15,000 nucleotides of DNA from Eimeria necatrix (lineage: Eukaryota > Apicomplexa > Conoidasida > Eucoccidiorida > Eimeriidae), in NCBI RefSeq assembly GCF_000499385.1, contig NW_013654392.1, positions 1 through 15,000 of the forward strand, given 5' to 3'. This document shows, piece after piece, positions 1 through 12,057 of the stretch; position 1 is the stretch's first letter; every line of letters begins with the position of its first letter. The notes beneath the pieces are model-generated. The model was not told the origin of the DNA. It saw only the letters and a list, made by a program, of their open reading frames with translations, and searched no databases. A program made the translations under genes and the position numbers.

Positions 1-299
1 TGTCCCTCGTTTTCCCTTTCTGTCCCTTTTTTTGTCTCCTTTGTTGTTTCTTTTTTGTCTCCTTTTTGTTTCTTTCATCTCCATTTGAGTCTCCTTTTTG
101 TCTCCTTTTTTGTCCCCTTTTTGTCTCCTTTTATCTCTTCCACTTCTTTTAAATTTCCTCTAATATCTTTCTGTCTCCTTCAAACTTCTTCAACCCTCCA
201 TTGTCTCCATTTGTCTCCTTTTTGTCTCCTTTTTGTCTCTTTTTGTCTCCTTTTGTCTCCTTTTAACTTCTCCATTGTCTCCCTTTTAGTCCTTTTTGT
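1..299. repeat. TGTCTCC-T array downstream of the MRS2-like gene
   Basis: Irregular TGTCTCC units with T-rich spacers and some TTCTTCAA and AACTTC interruptions. It has the opposite strand orientation to the 1376-3712 array, so on the MRS2 strand this downstream copy is purine-rich. No gene is seen. Confidence 0.75.
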
Positions 300-381
300 C
301 TCTTTATGTTCATTCCAAAGAGACCAGCAGCAGCAGCAGCAGCAGCAGCAAAAGTGTCTCCTTTTGTCTCCTGTTGTCTCC
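300..381 (-). repeat. Partial duplicate of the GMN-encoding segment after the MRS2-like stop
   Basis: Bases 300-338 repeat 494-532 exactly (39 bp), covering the codons for AAAAGLFGMNIK on the minus strand. The CAG tract is longer in this copy (326-351). It lies downstream of the TGA at 384-382 and has no flanking TM2. Confidence 0.75.
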
Positions 382-663
382 TCAGAGTTTCTGTCTCTGG
401 AACCACCAGTAGACGGCCAGCAGCAGCGCCACTGCAGCAGCAGCAGCAGCAGCAGCAGCAGCCCAAAAGACCCTTTCCTCGTTCTCCAAGCCGCTCTTTA
501 TGTTCATTCCAAAGAGACCAGCAGCAGCAGCAACAAACCCGAAAAAAGCGGATAAGATATCCAAAGCAATTTCGCTTTTAAGAAAAGCATTTCGAGTCGA
601 AGCCAGCTGCAGCTCCATCAGCTGCAGCGCGTCTTCCAGGGCCTCCTCCGTCCGCGCGATCAC
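382..663 (-). CDS. MRS2-like last exon: TM1, GMN motif, TM2
   Basis: The exon starts after a TTTGCGCAG acceptor (AG at 665-664) and ends in TGA (384-382). It encodes TEEALEDALQLMELQLASTRN, matching the helix before TM1 in MRS2 proteins, then TM1 ending in GLFGMNI, which is the selectivity signature of CorA/MRS2. The loop KSGLENEERVFW resembles the acidic NxE-type loop of the family. TM2 begins with about ten Ala (a CTG/GCT tract) and continues VALLLAVYWWFQRQKL. The alanine run therefore replaces the first half of a membrane helix. The first codon is GTG, so this is an internal exon and not a start. Confidence 0.88.
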   Translation of the reverse strand: MIARTEEALEDALQLMELQLASTRNAFLKSEIALDILSAFFGFVAAAAGLFGMNIKSGLENEERVFWAAAAAAAAAAVALLLAVYWWFQRQKL

Positions 664-3600
664 CTGCGCAAACCCTAAATTAGGGTTTAGGGTTTAGGGT
701 TTGGGGTTTAGGGTTTGGCGCTTGGGCGCGCTTCCAAGCCGCCCAACAGTGCACCAGCGGGACAGCGACGCCAAGGCAGCTTGCCGACGAAACAGGGTTT
801 ACGGTTTAGGGTTTAGGGTTTAGGGTTTAGGGTTTAGGGTTTAGGGTTTAGGGTTTGGCAGGGCGGTTTAGCTTTCGCAGACAGACCCAGCACTATTGCA
901 AGCCCCAGAACACGCAGACCTCAAACCCCTCACCCAAACCCTAGTCCCTCCACCCCCCAACCCCAAACCCTAAACCCTACTAAACCCTAAACCCTAAACC
1001 CTAAACCCTAAACCCTAAACCCTCACTTGGTAGATGGCCTCGACTTCCTGCTCGTAGCACTCGAGGAGGATCTCCGCGTCTTCTGCGTTTGCAGACCTTT
1101 GGGGACAGTCCCAGAGTTGGTCGTTTTCCCAAAAACGACTGAGTTCGATTCTGGAAATGTCTCCTTCTTGATTGAGTTCTTTCAAGGCTTTTTGGAGTCC
1201 CTTCGTGAGTTCCTTGCTGCTGCAGAGTCTCCTTTTGAGGGCGGAGCAGCGCCGCAGCAAGCTGCTGCTGCTGCTGCTGCTGCTGCGCTCCTCCTGCAGC
1301 AGCAGCAGCAAACCCTCCGCTGCTGCTGCCAGCGGACTCAACTCCCCCAACAAGTTCTCGCACGCCTGACGCAAAAGGAGACAGTTTTTAAAAGGAGACA
1401 GTTTTTAAAAGGAGACAGTTTTTAAAAGGAGACAGTTTTTAAAAGGAGACAGTTTTGAAAAGGAGACAGTTTCGAGGAGACAGTTTTAAGAAGGAGACAG
1501 TTTGGAAGAGACAGTTTTGAAAAGGAGACAGTTTGAAAGAGACAGACAGCAAAAGGAGACAGTTTTAAAAAGGAGACAGTCTGAAGGAGACAGTTCAAGG
1601 GAGACAGTTTAAAGGAGACAGGCAAAACGAGACACTTTTAAAAAGGAGACAGTTTAAGAGACAGCTCGGAAGGGACAGTTTAAAGGAGACAGTTTAGAAG
1701 AGACAGTTTAAAAGAGACAGCTTGAAAGAGACACTTTGAAGGAGACAGTTTGAAGGAGACAGTTTGAAGGAGACAGTTTGAAGGAGGCAGTTTGAAGGAG
1801 ACAGTTTGAAGGAGACAGTTTGAAGGAGACAGGCAAAAAAGAGACAGTTCGAAAGGAGACAGTTTCGAAGGAGACAGTCGGAAAGGAGACACTTTTAAAG
1901 GAGACACTCAGAAAGGTGGCAGCCAAAAAGGAGTCAGTCAAAAGGGAGACACTTTTAGAGGAGACAGGCAAAAAGGAGACACTTCGAAAGGAGACAGTCA
2001 CAAAAGAGACACTTTTAAAAAGAGACACTTTTAAAAAGAGACACTTTTGAAGGAGACGCTTTTGAAGGAGACAGGCAAAAAGGAGACAGTTCTAAAAGAG
2101 AGAGTTTTAAAGGAGACAGTTTAAAGGAGACATTTCGAGGAGACAGCCAAAGGGGAGACAGTTTCAGAGGAAACAATTTTAAAGGAGACATTTTTAAATG
2201 AGACATCTTTAAAGGAGACAATATTAAAGGAGACAAGTTTAAAGGAGACACATTTAAAGGAGACACTTTAAAAGGAGACACTTTAGGAGGAGACTGTTTT
2301 GGAGACAGTCAAAAAGAAGACACTTTTGAAGGAGACATTTTTGAAGTAGACACTTTTAAAGGAGACAGTTTAAAAAGGGGTAATCTGAAGTTCGAGGAGA
2401 CAGTGGAAAAGGAGACAGTTCAAAAGGAGACAGTTTGAAAAAGACACTTTTAACACTTTTAAAGGAGACAGTTTAAAAGGAGACAGTTTGGAAGGAGACA
2501 GTTTTAAAAGAGAGAGCTTTAAAGGAGACAGTTTGAAGGAGATAATTTAAAAGGGAGACAGTTTCGAGGAGATGGGTGGAAGGAGACAATTAAAAGGAGA
2601 CAATTAAAAGGAGACAATTAAAAGGAGACAATTAAAAGGAGACAATTAAAAGGAGACAATTAAAAGGAGATAATTAAGATGAGACAAGCAAGATGAGACA
2701 ATTAAAAGGAGACAATAAAAAGGAGACAATTAAATGGAGACAATAAAAAGGAGGCAATTAAAAGGAGACAACTAAAAGGAGACGGTTAAAGGGAGACAAT
2801 TAAAAGGAGACAATTAAAAGGAGACAGTCGAAGGGAGGCAATTAAAAGGAGACAATTAAAAGGAGACAATTAAAAGGAGACAATTAAAAGGAGACAATTA
2901 AAAGGAGACAGTCGAGAGCGTTGATGAAAGGAGACAGGAAAGGAGACAATTAAATGAGGCAGCAAAAAGACACAATTAGGAGACAGGAAAAAGAGGAAAG
3001 GAGACAAGAGAGAAGAAAAAGGGACAAAAAAAGACAATTAAAGAAGAAGAGACAAAAGGAAATCAAAAGGAGATAAAAGGAAATCAAAAGGAGACAGGAG
3101 GAGACAAAAAGGACATAAAAGAACGAAATCAAAAGGAGACAGGAGGAGACAAAAAGGACATAAAAGAAGGAAATAAAAAGGAGACAACAGAGCCAAAAGA
3201 GACACAGGAGAGGAAAAAGAGAACAAAAGGAGACAAAAAGGAAACAAAGGGAGACAAGAAGGGCCGAAAGAAGACAAAAAAATTAAATGGAGAGAAAACA
3301 AAGGAGACAAAGGGACACAAAAAAGGAGACAAAAAAAACTGAAAAAGAGGACAACAAGGAGACTGAAGGGCCAAAGAAGGAGACAAAAGGGAGACAAAAA
3401 GGGCCAAAGAAGGAGACAAAAAAGAGACGAAAAGGCCCGAAAAGGAGACAAAAAGGCCCAAAAAGGAGACAACAGGAGACAAAAAAGGAGACAAAAGGAG
3501 CCAAAAAGGGAGACAAAAAAGGCCAAAAAGGGAGACAAAAAAGGACCTAAAAAGGAGACAAAAAAGGCCAAAAAGGGAGACAAAAAAGGACCACAAAAGG

Positions 3601-4195
3601 AGAAAAAAAGGACCCAAAAAGGAGACAAAAAGGAGACAAAAAGGAGCCAAAAAGGAGACAAAAAGGAGACAAAAAGAGACAAAAAGAGACAAAAGGAGAC
3701 AAAAGGAGACAGTGCTGACGTGGACTAGGAGGGCCTCGAGGACTGCAAACTCGGGGGGCCCCGAGCGCTTCAATTCGCTCAAATGGAGAAGTTTGGAAAT
3801 CAGCGACTCGTAGGGGTCCAAACCCTCGGGGCCCCGCAAACCCTCCTGCCAAACCCCAAACCCCAAACCCTAAACCCTAAACCCTAAACCCTAACCCTAA
3901 ACCCTAACCCTAAACCCTAACCCTAAACCCTAAGGCCTGGCGCCAGGCCTCGCGCGCTCTAGGCCCACCGCGCGCCCCACTGGACGCGGCCGCGCCCGCC
4001 CCCAAACCCAAACCCCAACCCTAAACCCTAAACCCTAAACCCTAAACCCTAAACCCTAAACCCTAAACCCTAAACCCTAAACCCTAAGCCCTATCTTGCC
4101 TCTTCTCCATTGTGGGTGTCCGAGAAGTGGAGGGTCCTGGGGAGGCGGTGGGCGTGGGCGTTGAAGAAGGAGCTGCTGCTGCCGGTGCTGCAGCA

Positions 4196-4239
<44 letters not shown>

Positions 4240-4889
4240 AGCGCGGCGCCGGGGGCGGCAGCAGCAGCACGCGGCGGTGCAGCAAAATGCAACGCACCCC
4301 CGGCAAGTTCACGAGGAGACAGTTCCTGCGGACTTCAATGCTGGGCCTCCCGTCTCCAAAAGGAGACACTACTTGTCGCAAGTCCCGCAGCTTCAAAGCC
4401 CCCACTTTTGTCTCCAAAAGTTCCTGTCTCTTGTTGTGCAGGTGCACCAGCCGCAGCAGCTCGGGTGTCTGTACACTCCGCCGCTGCATGCATCCTTCGC
4501 TAATGTCCACCACTGTCAGCTTCCGTCCCCTTTGGGGCCCGGGGGCCCCCCCAAACAGGCTCCAGGGGGCCCCCGGGGGGCCCCCACCACGCCCCCAGCG
4601 ACGGGCCCGACGCGGGGCCCCCTCCCGACGCCCACAGCGGGGCCCCCAGGGGGGCCCCCAGGGGGGCCCCCAGGGGGGCCCCCAGGGGGGCCCCCCGGGA
4701 GGAAGAGGGTACTGGGGGCGCGCGGGAACTGCGGCCGAGAGACAGGCGCAAGGAAGAAGCCAAAGAACCCATTAGGCCCGAAGGGGGGCCCCCCGGAGAC
4801 AAGGAGACAGTACCCTCTTGGGGGCCCCCCTCTGAGGAGACACTGGGCTTGAAGAGACAGCGCCCGTAGCCCAGCAGCTTCTCCCGCAA

Positions 4890-4927
<38 letters not shown>

Positions 4928-5229
4928 GCAGGGGCCCAGCTAGCTGCCCCGCGGCCTCGCTAGCTGCCTGGCTAGCCACGCGGGAGCAGCTGTGGGGCCC
5001 CACATCCGACAGCAAACTCGAGGGGGCCCCCAGCAGCGGCTGCTGCAGAGAAGAGACACTTCTGCTGCTGCTGCTGCTGCTGCTGCTCACCCGGGGCACG
5101 TACGAGCTGCCCACGCACACGTCGCGCAGCTCCCGCTGCTGCTGCTGCTGCTGCTCCTGCTGCAGCTGCTGCTCCTGCTGCTGCTGCTGCAGCTGCTCCC
5201 CCTGCTCCCCATCCTGCTGCTGCTGCTGG

Positions 5230-5260
<31 letters not shown>

Positions 5261-5325
5261 GGTAGGGCGGCTCTGGCAGGACGCGGCTGCTTCCTCTTTG
5301 GTGCTTGCTTCGATGCGTGGCACCG

Positions 5326-5367
<42 letters not shown>

Positions 5368-5406
5368 TCTCCTGAAGGCAAAATGCCCACTGCCACAGAG
5401 TCCTCA

Positions 5407-5442
<36 letters not shown>

Positions 5443-5702
5443 TCGTCTCCTCTCACACTGGCCTCCGCTGCTGTCGAGTCGTCTCGGCCTGCTGCTGCTG
5501 CTGGCGAGGTGCGGGTGCTGTCCTGCTGCTGCTGCTGCTGCTGCTGCAGCTCCAGCTCTTTCTGCTGCTGCTTCCGCTCTTGCTGCTGCTGCTGCTGCCG
5601 CTCTCGCTGCTGCTGCTTCCGCTCTTGCTCCTGCTGCTGCAGCTCGTGCTGCTGCTCATACCGCTGCAGCGGCGAACGAGATATGCTCACGTGGTCCTCC
5701 AT
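382..5702 (-). CDS. MRS2/CorA-like magnesium channel, multi-exon gene
   Basis: Mg2+ channel of the CorA superfamily, MRS2 branch; family members form pentamers in mitochondrial or other membranes. Conserved pieces appear in family order on the minus strand: an N-terminal block with LKLRDLRQ and PSIEVRRNCLLVNLPGVRC (exon 4483-4100), the PPEFAVLEALL block (3845-3720), a helical domain (1365-1027), then TM1, the GMN motif and TM2 (663-382). The last three introns join in phase 0, and the VH/AC junction keeps the family spacing without gaps. The N-terminus (5702 to about 4500) is low complexity: poly-Gln, poly-Ser, poly-Ala and GAPL repeats. The ATG at 5702 follows a heptamer array directly, so it could lie in an internal exon. 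The junction between the 5702 reading frame and the 4483 exon is unresolved: the frames differ by one, so an intron or shift is needed. Identification is firm; subfamily and location are inferred. Confidence 0.82.
664..1026 (-). other. MRS2-like intron with complementary heptamer arrays at both ends
   Basis: 363-bp GT-AG intron. In the RNA sense the donor GTGAGG runs directly into AGGGTTT repeats (1023-965), while AAACCCT repeats lie next to the acceptor (717-670). A third array lies at 794-857. The two ends are complementary. Confidence 0.75.
1027..1365 (-). CDS. MRS2-like exon, central helical domain
   Basis: Exon of 113 codons. The acceptor is TTTTGCGTCAG before GCGTGC (exon starts at 1365) and the donor is CAA|GTGAGG (exon ends at 1027). 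The protein runs ACENLLGELSPL, an Ala/Leu stretch, eight Ser, then RRCSALKRRL, ELTKGLQKALKEL, and ends LLECYEQEVEAIYQ. This matches the long helices between the FEFRALE-type block and the TEE segment in MRS2 proteins. Phase 0 on both sides. The telomere-like heptamer array starts three bases inside the downstream intron. The poly-Ser run comes from a CAG/CTG tract at about 1258-1288. Confidence 0.85.
1366..3719 (-). repeat. 2.35-kb MRS2-like intron filled by a GGAGACA array
   Basis: Nearly the whole intron is a degenerate array with constant core GGAGACA and changing spacers: about 17-bp units (GGAGACAG with T/A spacer) from 1376 to about 2570; 14-bp GGAGACAATTAAAA units from about 2580 to 2930; shorter GGAGACAAAA units from about 3030 to 3712, some with GGCCAAAA. 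In the transcript this reads TGTCTCC plus T-runs, a pyrimidine-rich intron. No stops interrupt some frames, which gives false membrane-protein-like ORFs. Confidence 0.8.
3720..3845 (-). CDS. MRS2-like exon with PEFAVLEALL block
   Basis: Short exon of 42 codons after a TTTGGCAG acceptor (AG 3847-3846). It encodes LDPYESLISKLL, LSELKRSG and PPEFAVLEALLVH. The last part corresponds to the PFEFRALEALL signature of MRS2 proteins. The best donor is CAC|GTCAGC (intron from 3719), a weak site, chosen because VH joined to ACENLLGEL gives gap-free family spacing. A later alternative would be ACT|GTCTCC at the edge of the repeat. Phase 0 at both ends. Confidence 0.78.
3846..4099 (-). other. MRS2-like GC-AG intron made of same-orientation heptamers
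   Basis: 254-bp intron with a GCAAGA donor and TTTGGCAG acceptor. Arrays at 3851-3933 and 4004-4090 are both AAACCCT on the plus strand (AGGGTTT in the RNA). The first mixes 7-mer AAACCCT with 6-mer AACCCT units. A 70-bp GC-rich spacer separates them. Confidence 0.65.
4100..4483 (-). CDS. MRS2-like exon, N-terminal domain with poly-Ser
   Basis: The exon carries TPELLRLVHLHNKRQELLE, then TKVGALKLRDLRQ and PSIEVRRNCLLVNLPGVRC followed by ILLHRRVLLL, matching the N-terminal alpha/beta domain of MRS2 (DLR motif, then the NLxxIR-VLLL strand pair). About 14 Ser and NAHAHRLPRTLHFSDTHNGEE follow. The proposed acceptor is GCATGCAG at 4490-4484, phase 0; TGTACAG at 4475-4469 is an alternative. No GT occurs before the in-frame TAG at 4093-4091; the only good donor is GAG|GCAAGA (intron from 4099), which implies a GC-AG intron. 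The reading frame stops inside the heptamer array, so 4091 is not the end of the protein. Confidence 0.78.
4500..5702 (-). CDS. Low-complexity N-terminal region of the MRS2-like protein
   Basis: A 400-codon open frame starts with ATG at 5702 (MEDHVSISRSPLQRYEQQHE) and runs through poly-Gln, poly-Ala and poly-Ser, then GAPLGAPL repeats, to TAG at 4502-4500. Mixed residues between the runs (LREKLLGYGRCLF, GLMGSLASSLRLSLGRSS) suggest real coding. It precedes the conserved MRS2 exon on the same strand and is probably its N-terminal extension, although no domain supports this. The donor that would link it to 4483 was not found. A short TAGC-type cluster lies inside it at about 4938-4977. No mitochondrial targeting peptide is obvious at the ATG. 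Confidence 0.5.
4632..4700 (-). repeat. 12-bp tandem repeat encoding GAPL
   Basis: About five copies of a GGGGGCCCCCCT-type unit. In the MRS2-like N-terminal frame they read GAPLGAPLGAPL. Confidence 0.65.
4885..5665 (-). repeat. Cluster of CTG/CAG tracts in the MRS2-like N-terminus
   Basis: Tracts at about 4890-4927, 5063-5088, 5135-5262, 5327-5365, 5410-5441 and 5524-5665, read on the minus strand mainly as Ser, Gln and Ala. CAA, CGG and GAG interruptions occur mainly in the Gln-reading parts. Confidence 0.75.
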
Positions 5703-6124
5703 GGCAGCCCAAACCCTAAACCCTAAACCCTAAACCCTAAACCCTAAACCCTAAACCCTAAACTATTCAACGAACTTCAAGGATTTTTCATGTACAGACG
5801 GGAAAACTCCACGTCATCGTGGTATCCTTGCTGCTGCAGCTGCTGTTGCTGCTGCTGTCGTTGCTGCTGTTGCTGCTGCAGTTCCTGCGGGTTTCGCCGT
5901 TGTCTTTGTTGCTGCTGCTGTTATTGCTGCTGTTATTGCTGCCGTTATTGCTGCTGTTGCCGTTGTTGTTGCTGTTGCTGCAGCTGTTGCTGTTGTTGCT
6001 GCAGATGCTGTTGCTGCTGCTGCTGCTGCTGCTGCTGTTTTCACCGCCGCGGTTCCTGTCGTTATTGTTGTTGCTGTTGCTGCTGCTGCTGCTGCAGCTG
6101 TCGGTGTCTTTGTCGTTGCAAGTG

Positions 6125-6168
<44 letters not shown>

Positions 6169-6299
6169 GGAGACTCACGCTCGGCGGTGTCTCCCACGAG
6201 TCGTGGGGGGTACGTACACGCGAGACCGAGGCAACGCTTCTGTCTCCCGGGAATTAGGGTTTAGGGTTTAGGGTTTAGGGTTTAGGGTTTAGGGTTTCG
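5703..6299 (-). other. Candidate intron with heptamer pair and degenerate CTG block
   Basis: Plus-strand AAACCCT (5710-5762) and AGGGTTT (6254-6297) flank 490 bp, the same arrangement as three SART1 introns. Just left of the first array the minus strand reads TTTGGGCTGCC, like the SART1 acceptor context TTTGGGCTGCGCAG. No clear donor was found near 6300. The middle holds an imperfect CTG/TTG/TTA block (5829-6120) and a pure CTG tract (6124-6167). No convincing gene was seen inside. Confidence 0.4.
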
Positions 6300-6440
6300 G
6301 GAGGGTTGGGGGCGCGGAGCCCCCAGCTCAGCTGCTGCAGCTGTAGATACGGTGTGTTGCGGTGTATGTACACTGGGAAGGCGCGGGGCGGAAAGCGCAG
6401 AGACGAAGAAGAGTCTATCGGTGGAGCAGCCCCGAGTGGT

Positions 6441-6493
<53 letters not shown>

Positions 6494-6528
6494 TTGCTTT
6501 GGATTGTAAAAAGTGAACTTTGAAGGAA
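6300..6528 (-). CDS. Candidate 5' exon upstream of the MRS2-like gene
   Basis: After a strong acceptor-like CTTCTTTCTGCAG (AG about 6530-6529) one minus-strand frame reads FPSKFTFYNPKQ, a poly-Ser run (CTG tract 6442-6491), then KPLGAAPPIDSSSSLRFPPR, AFPVYIHRNTPYLQLQQLSW, GLRAPNPPE before entering the heptamers. The composition is protein-like but no family is recognised. It could be a 5' exon of the MRS2-like gene or of another gene. Possible donors are weak (GTGTAC or GTATCT at about 6375-6350). Confidence 0.35.
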
Positions 6529-6631
6529 ACTGCAGAAAGAAGCGCCCCGAGATTGGGAGAAGACTTCAGTTAGGAGGTGACGGGGCCCCCTTGCTGCTGC
6601 TGCCGATGCTGCGGGGGGCCCCCCAGCTGAG

Positions 6632-6679
<48 letters not shown>

Positions 6680-6853
6680 GCCATGTGTGCGCGTTGTGCA
6701 TGCAAGAAATCCCTTTTTGATGGAGAAAATTCATTAGTGGCGTTTGGAAGGAAATGAAAGACAAGGAACGGGCAGTGAGGTGTACGTACACCGCACGCCG
6801 CAGCTGCCTGTACACCCCAGCCGCTGCTGCTGCTGCTGCTCTCCCTGCGCCAT
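6529..6853 (-). other. Possible upstream 5' exons or UTR with start codons at 6853 and 6684
   Basis: On the minus strand an ATG at 6853-6851 (context GAAAATGGCG) opens MAQGEQQQQQRLGCTG and runs into the palindrome 6779-6792. A second ATG at 6684 opens MAQ followed by about 15 Gln. Neither is linked to the MRS2 frame by clear splice sites. CTG tracts lie at 6631-6679 and 6821-6840. Confidence 0.25.
6779..6792. promoter_or_regulatory. 14-bp perfect palindrome GGTGTACGTACACC, copy 1
   Basis: Exact dyad. A half-like CTGTACACCCC follows at about 6808. It lies on the MRS2-like 5' side. Confidence 0.6.
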
Positions 6854-7175
6854 TTTCGGCGCTTTTTTTCGCCTTTTTGCGCAAAACTTGAATTAAAATA
6901 AATTAAAAAAAGAAGTTTTTATTGCCCTTTTCCCGGGCTGCAGTTTCCGCGCCGGAGCCCCGGGCGGCTCGGCTGCGTGTGGCTAGCTGCAGCAGCAGCA
7001 GCAGCAGCAGCAGCCGCAGCAGCAGCAGCAGCGCTTCGACGCGCCGCCCGCAGATTCCGCGCTGCTGCGCAGAGCCGCGGTGTACAGACACCCGAGGGGC
7101 CCCCGCGCCCGCCAGCTGCTGCTGCTGAAGTGCTGCTGCTTGTCTTTGCGGCGCCGGCGGGGCCCGGGGGCCCCT

Positions 7176-7210
<35 letters not shown>

Positions 7211-7221
7211 TGGGCGGCGCC
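6854..7221. promoter_or_regulatory. Presumed shared promoter region of divergent MRS2-like and GT8-like genes
   Basis: The divergent gene order puts both 5' ends here. The stretch includes the only AT-rich island nearby (6888-6930), flanked by palindromes at 6779-6792, 7079-7092 (variant), 7247-7260 and 7307-7320. CAG tracts lie at 6990-7034 and 7176-7210. There is no recognisable core promoter element, so the role is inferred from gene order. Confidence 0.4.
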
Positions 7222-10490
<3,269 letters not shown>

Positions 10491-11367
10491 CAGCTCTGTC
10501 TTCTGCTGCGCAAGAAATTGACTCCACAGCATTCTTCACAGATCCCGTCACTTCCCAGCTAGCGGCTAGCTAGCTAGCTAGCTAGCCAGGTAGCTGGCTA
10601 GCTAACTGACTGGCTGACTAGCTAGCTAGCTGCCTAGCCGGTTGACTGGCTAGCCAGCTAGCTAGCTGAGCATTGACTATAGCTAGCTGGGCGGCTAGCC
10701 ACTGAAGAGCTAGCTAGCCAGGCGGCGAGCGAATAAGCAGCTAGCTACTCAAGAAATTACCAGCTAGCTGCACAGCTAGTCCGTGACCAACCAGCTAGCC
10801 AACGAGCAAGTAGCTAGCTGGCCATATAGCTAGCTAGCTAGGGGCCTCGACAGCTAGCTAGCTACATGCCTGGGGGTCTCGCCAGCTAGCTATGTAGCTA
10901 GCTACATAGCCAGCTACCTGGCTAGCTTCCTAGCTAGCTACCTAGCTAGTTGCCTAGCTAGCTACCTAGCTACCAGCTAGCCAGCTAACTAGCTAGCTAC
11001 TAACTAGCCAGGGGCTGAGTCAGCTAGCCAAGGGCTTGCTGGGAAAGTCTGCAGAGCTAGCAGCTGCTGGGGAGAGGCGAAGTGGCTAGCTAGCGACCTA
11101 GCCATATGGCTAGCTGGCCGGCTAGCTAGCTAGCTAGCTAGCTAGCCAGCCAGCTGACTACCTGGCTGCCTACTTCATGACGTGGCCAGTTAGCTAGCAA
11201 CCCAGCTAGCTAGCTAACGAGCTAAGTAGCTAGCTAGCTTGGTAGCTATTTAGCTGACTAGCTAAGTAGCTGGCTCGCTAGCTGGCTAGCTAGCTAGCTA
11301 GCTGGGCAGCTAGCTGCTCGCCTGTCTGTGCTAAAGCCCAAACCCTCGAACGCCTTGCGCGGGCCGG

Positions 11368-11381
11368 GGTGTACGTACACC
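11368..11381. promoter_or_regulatory. 14-bp perfect palindrome, copy 4
   Basis: Exact copy inside a non-TAGC island of the intergenic array. Confidence 0.6.
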
Positions 11382-11435
11382 TGAGCCTTTTATTTCTTTT
11401 TTTTGCAGCAGCAAAACAGCCGACAAGTTGGCGCA

Positions 11436-11449
11436 GGTGTACGTACACC
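11436..11449. promoter_or_regulatory. 14-bp perfect palindrome, copy 5
   Basis: Exact copy in the same island, 68 bases from copy 4. Confidence 0.6.
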
Positions 11450-11664
11450 TTGCTGCTCAACCTCCTGAGCTGCCGGCCATACGGGGCTAGCTAGCTAGCT
11501 AGCTGGCTAGCTAGTTAGCTAGCTAGCTAGCTGGCTAGCTAGCCAGCTAGCTGTGTTGCTGGCAAGCTAGGTACCTAGCTGGCTTGCTAGCTAGCAGGCT
11601 GGCTAGCTAGCTAGCTGGCTAGGTGGCTAGCTAGCTAGCTGGCTAGCCAGCCGCAGGTGTCTAC

Positions 11665-11678
11665 GGTGTACGTACACC
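11665..11678. promoter_or_regulatory. 14-bp perfect palindrome, copy 6, with a near copy beside it
   Basis: Exact copy; a near-palindromic GGAGTGTACGCACACTCC follows at 11696-11713. Confidence 0.6.
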
Positions 11679-12057
11679 GCAGCAGCGCTCGTTACGGAGT
11701 GTACGCACACTCCTGACGGAGCCAGCCAGCTAGCCATTGGCTAGCTAGCTAGCCAGACACCACCTGGCTAACTATCGAGCCAGCCAGCCAGCCACCTAGC
11801 TAGCTAGCTAGCCACCGGCTAGCTGGCAAGCCACCCACCACCTGGTTAGCTAGCTAGCTAGCTAGCCACCAGCTAGCTAGCTAGATAGGTACCTAGACAA
11901 TCAATTAACCACCCGTTAGCTAGCTAGCTAGCTAGCTAGCTGGTTAGCTAGCCAGCTAGCTAGCTAATCACCAGCTAGCTAGCTAGCTAGCTAGCTAGCT
12001 AGCCAGCTAGCTCGCTAATCAACAGCTAGCTAGCTAGCTAGCTAGCTAGCTAGCTAG

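Noticed and set aside
55..555. 166-codon plus-strand frame with Ser-rich and Gln-rich parts
   Set aside because: Repeat translation antisense to the MRS2-like last exon, which carries the GMN motif.
2580..2930. CRISPR-like array of regular units
   Set aside because: 14-bp units without unique spacers, in a eukaryotic intron.
3038..3682. Long minus-strand frames rich in Phe, Leu, Ser and Pro that look like membrane proteins
   Set aside because: They are translations of the TGTCTCCTTTT array (repeating FLSPF-type words) inside a well-supported MRS2-like intron.
5790..6271. Poly-Cys and poly-Leu frames on the plus strand
   Set aside because: Pure reading of a CTG block; no conserved residues, and the strand is opposite to the neighbouring gene.
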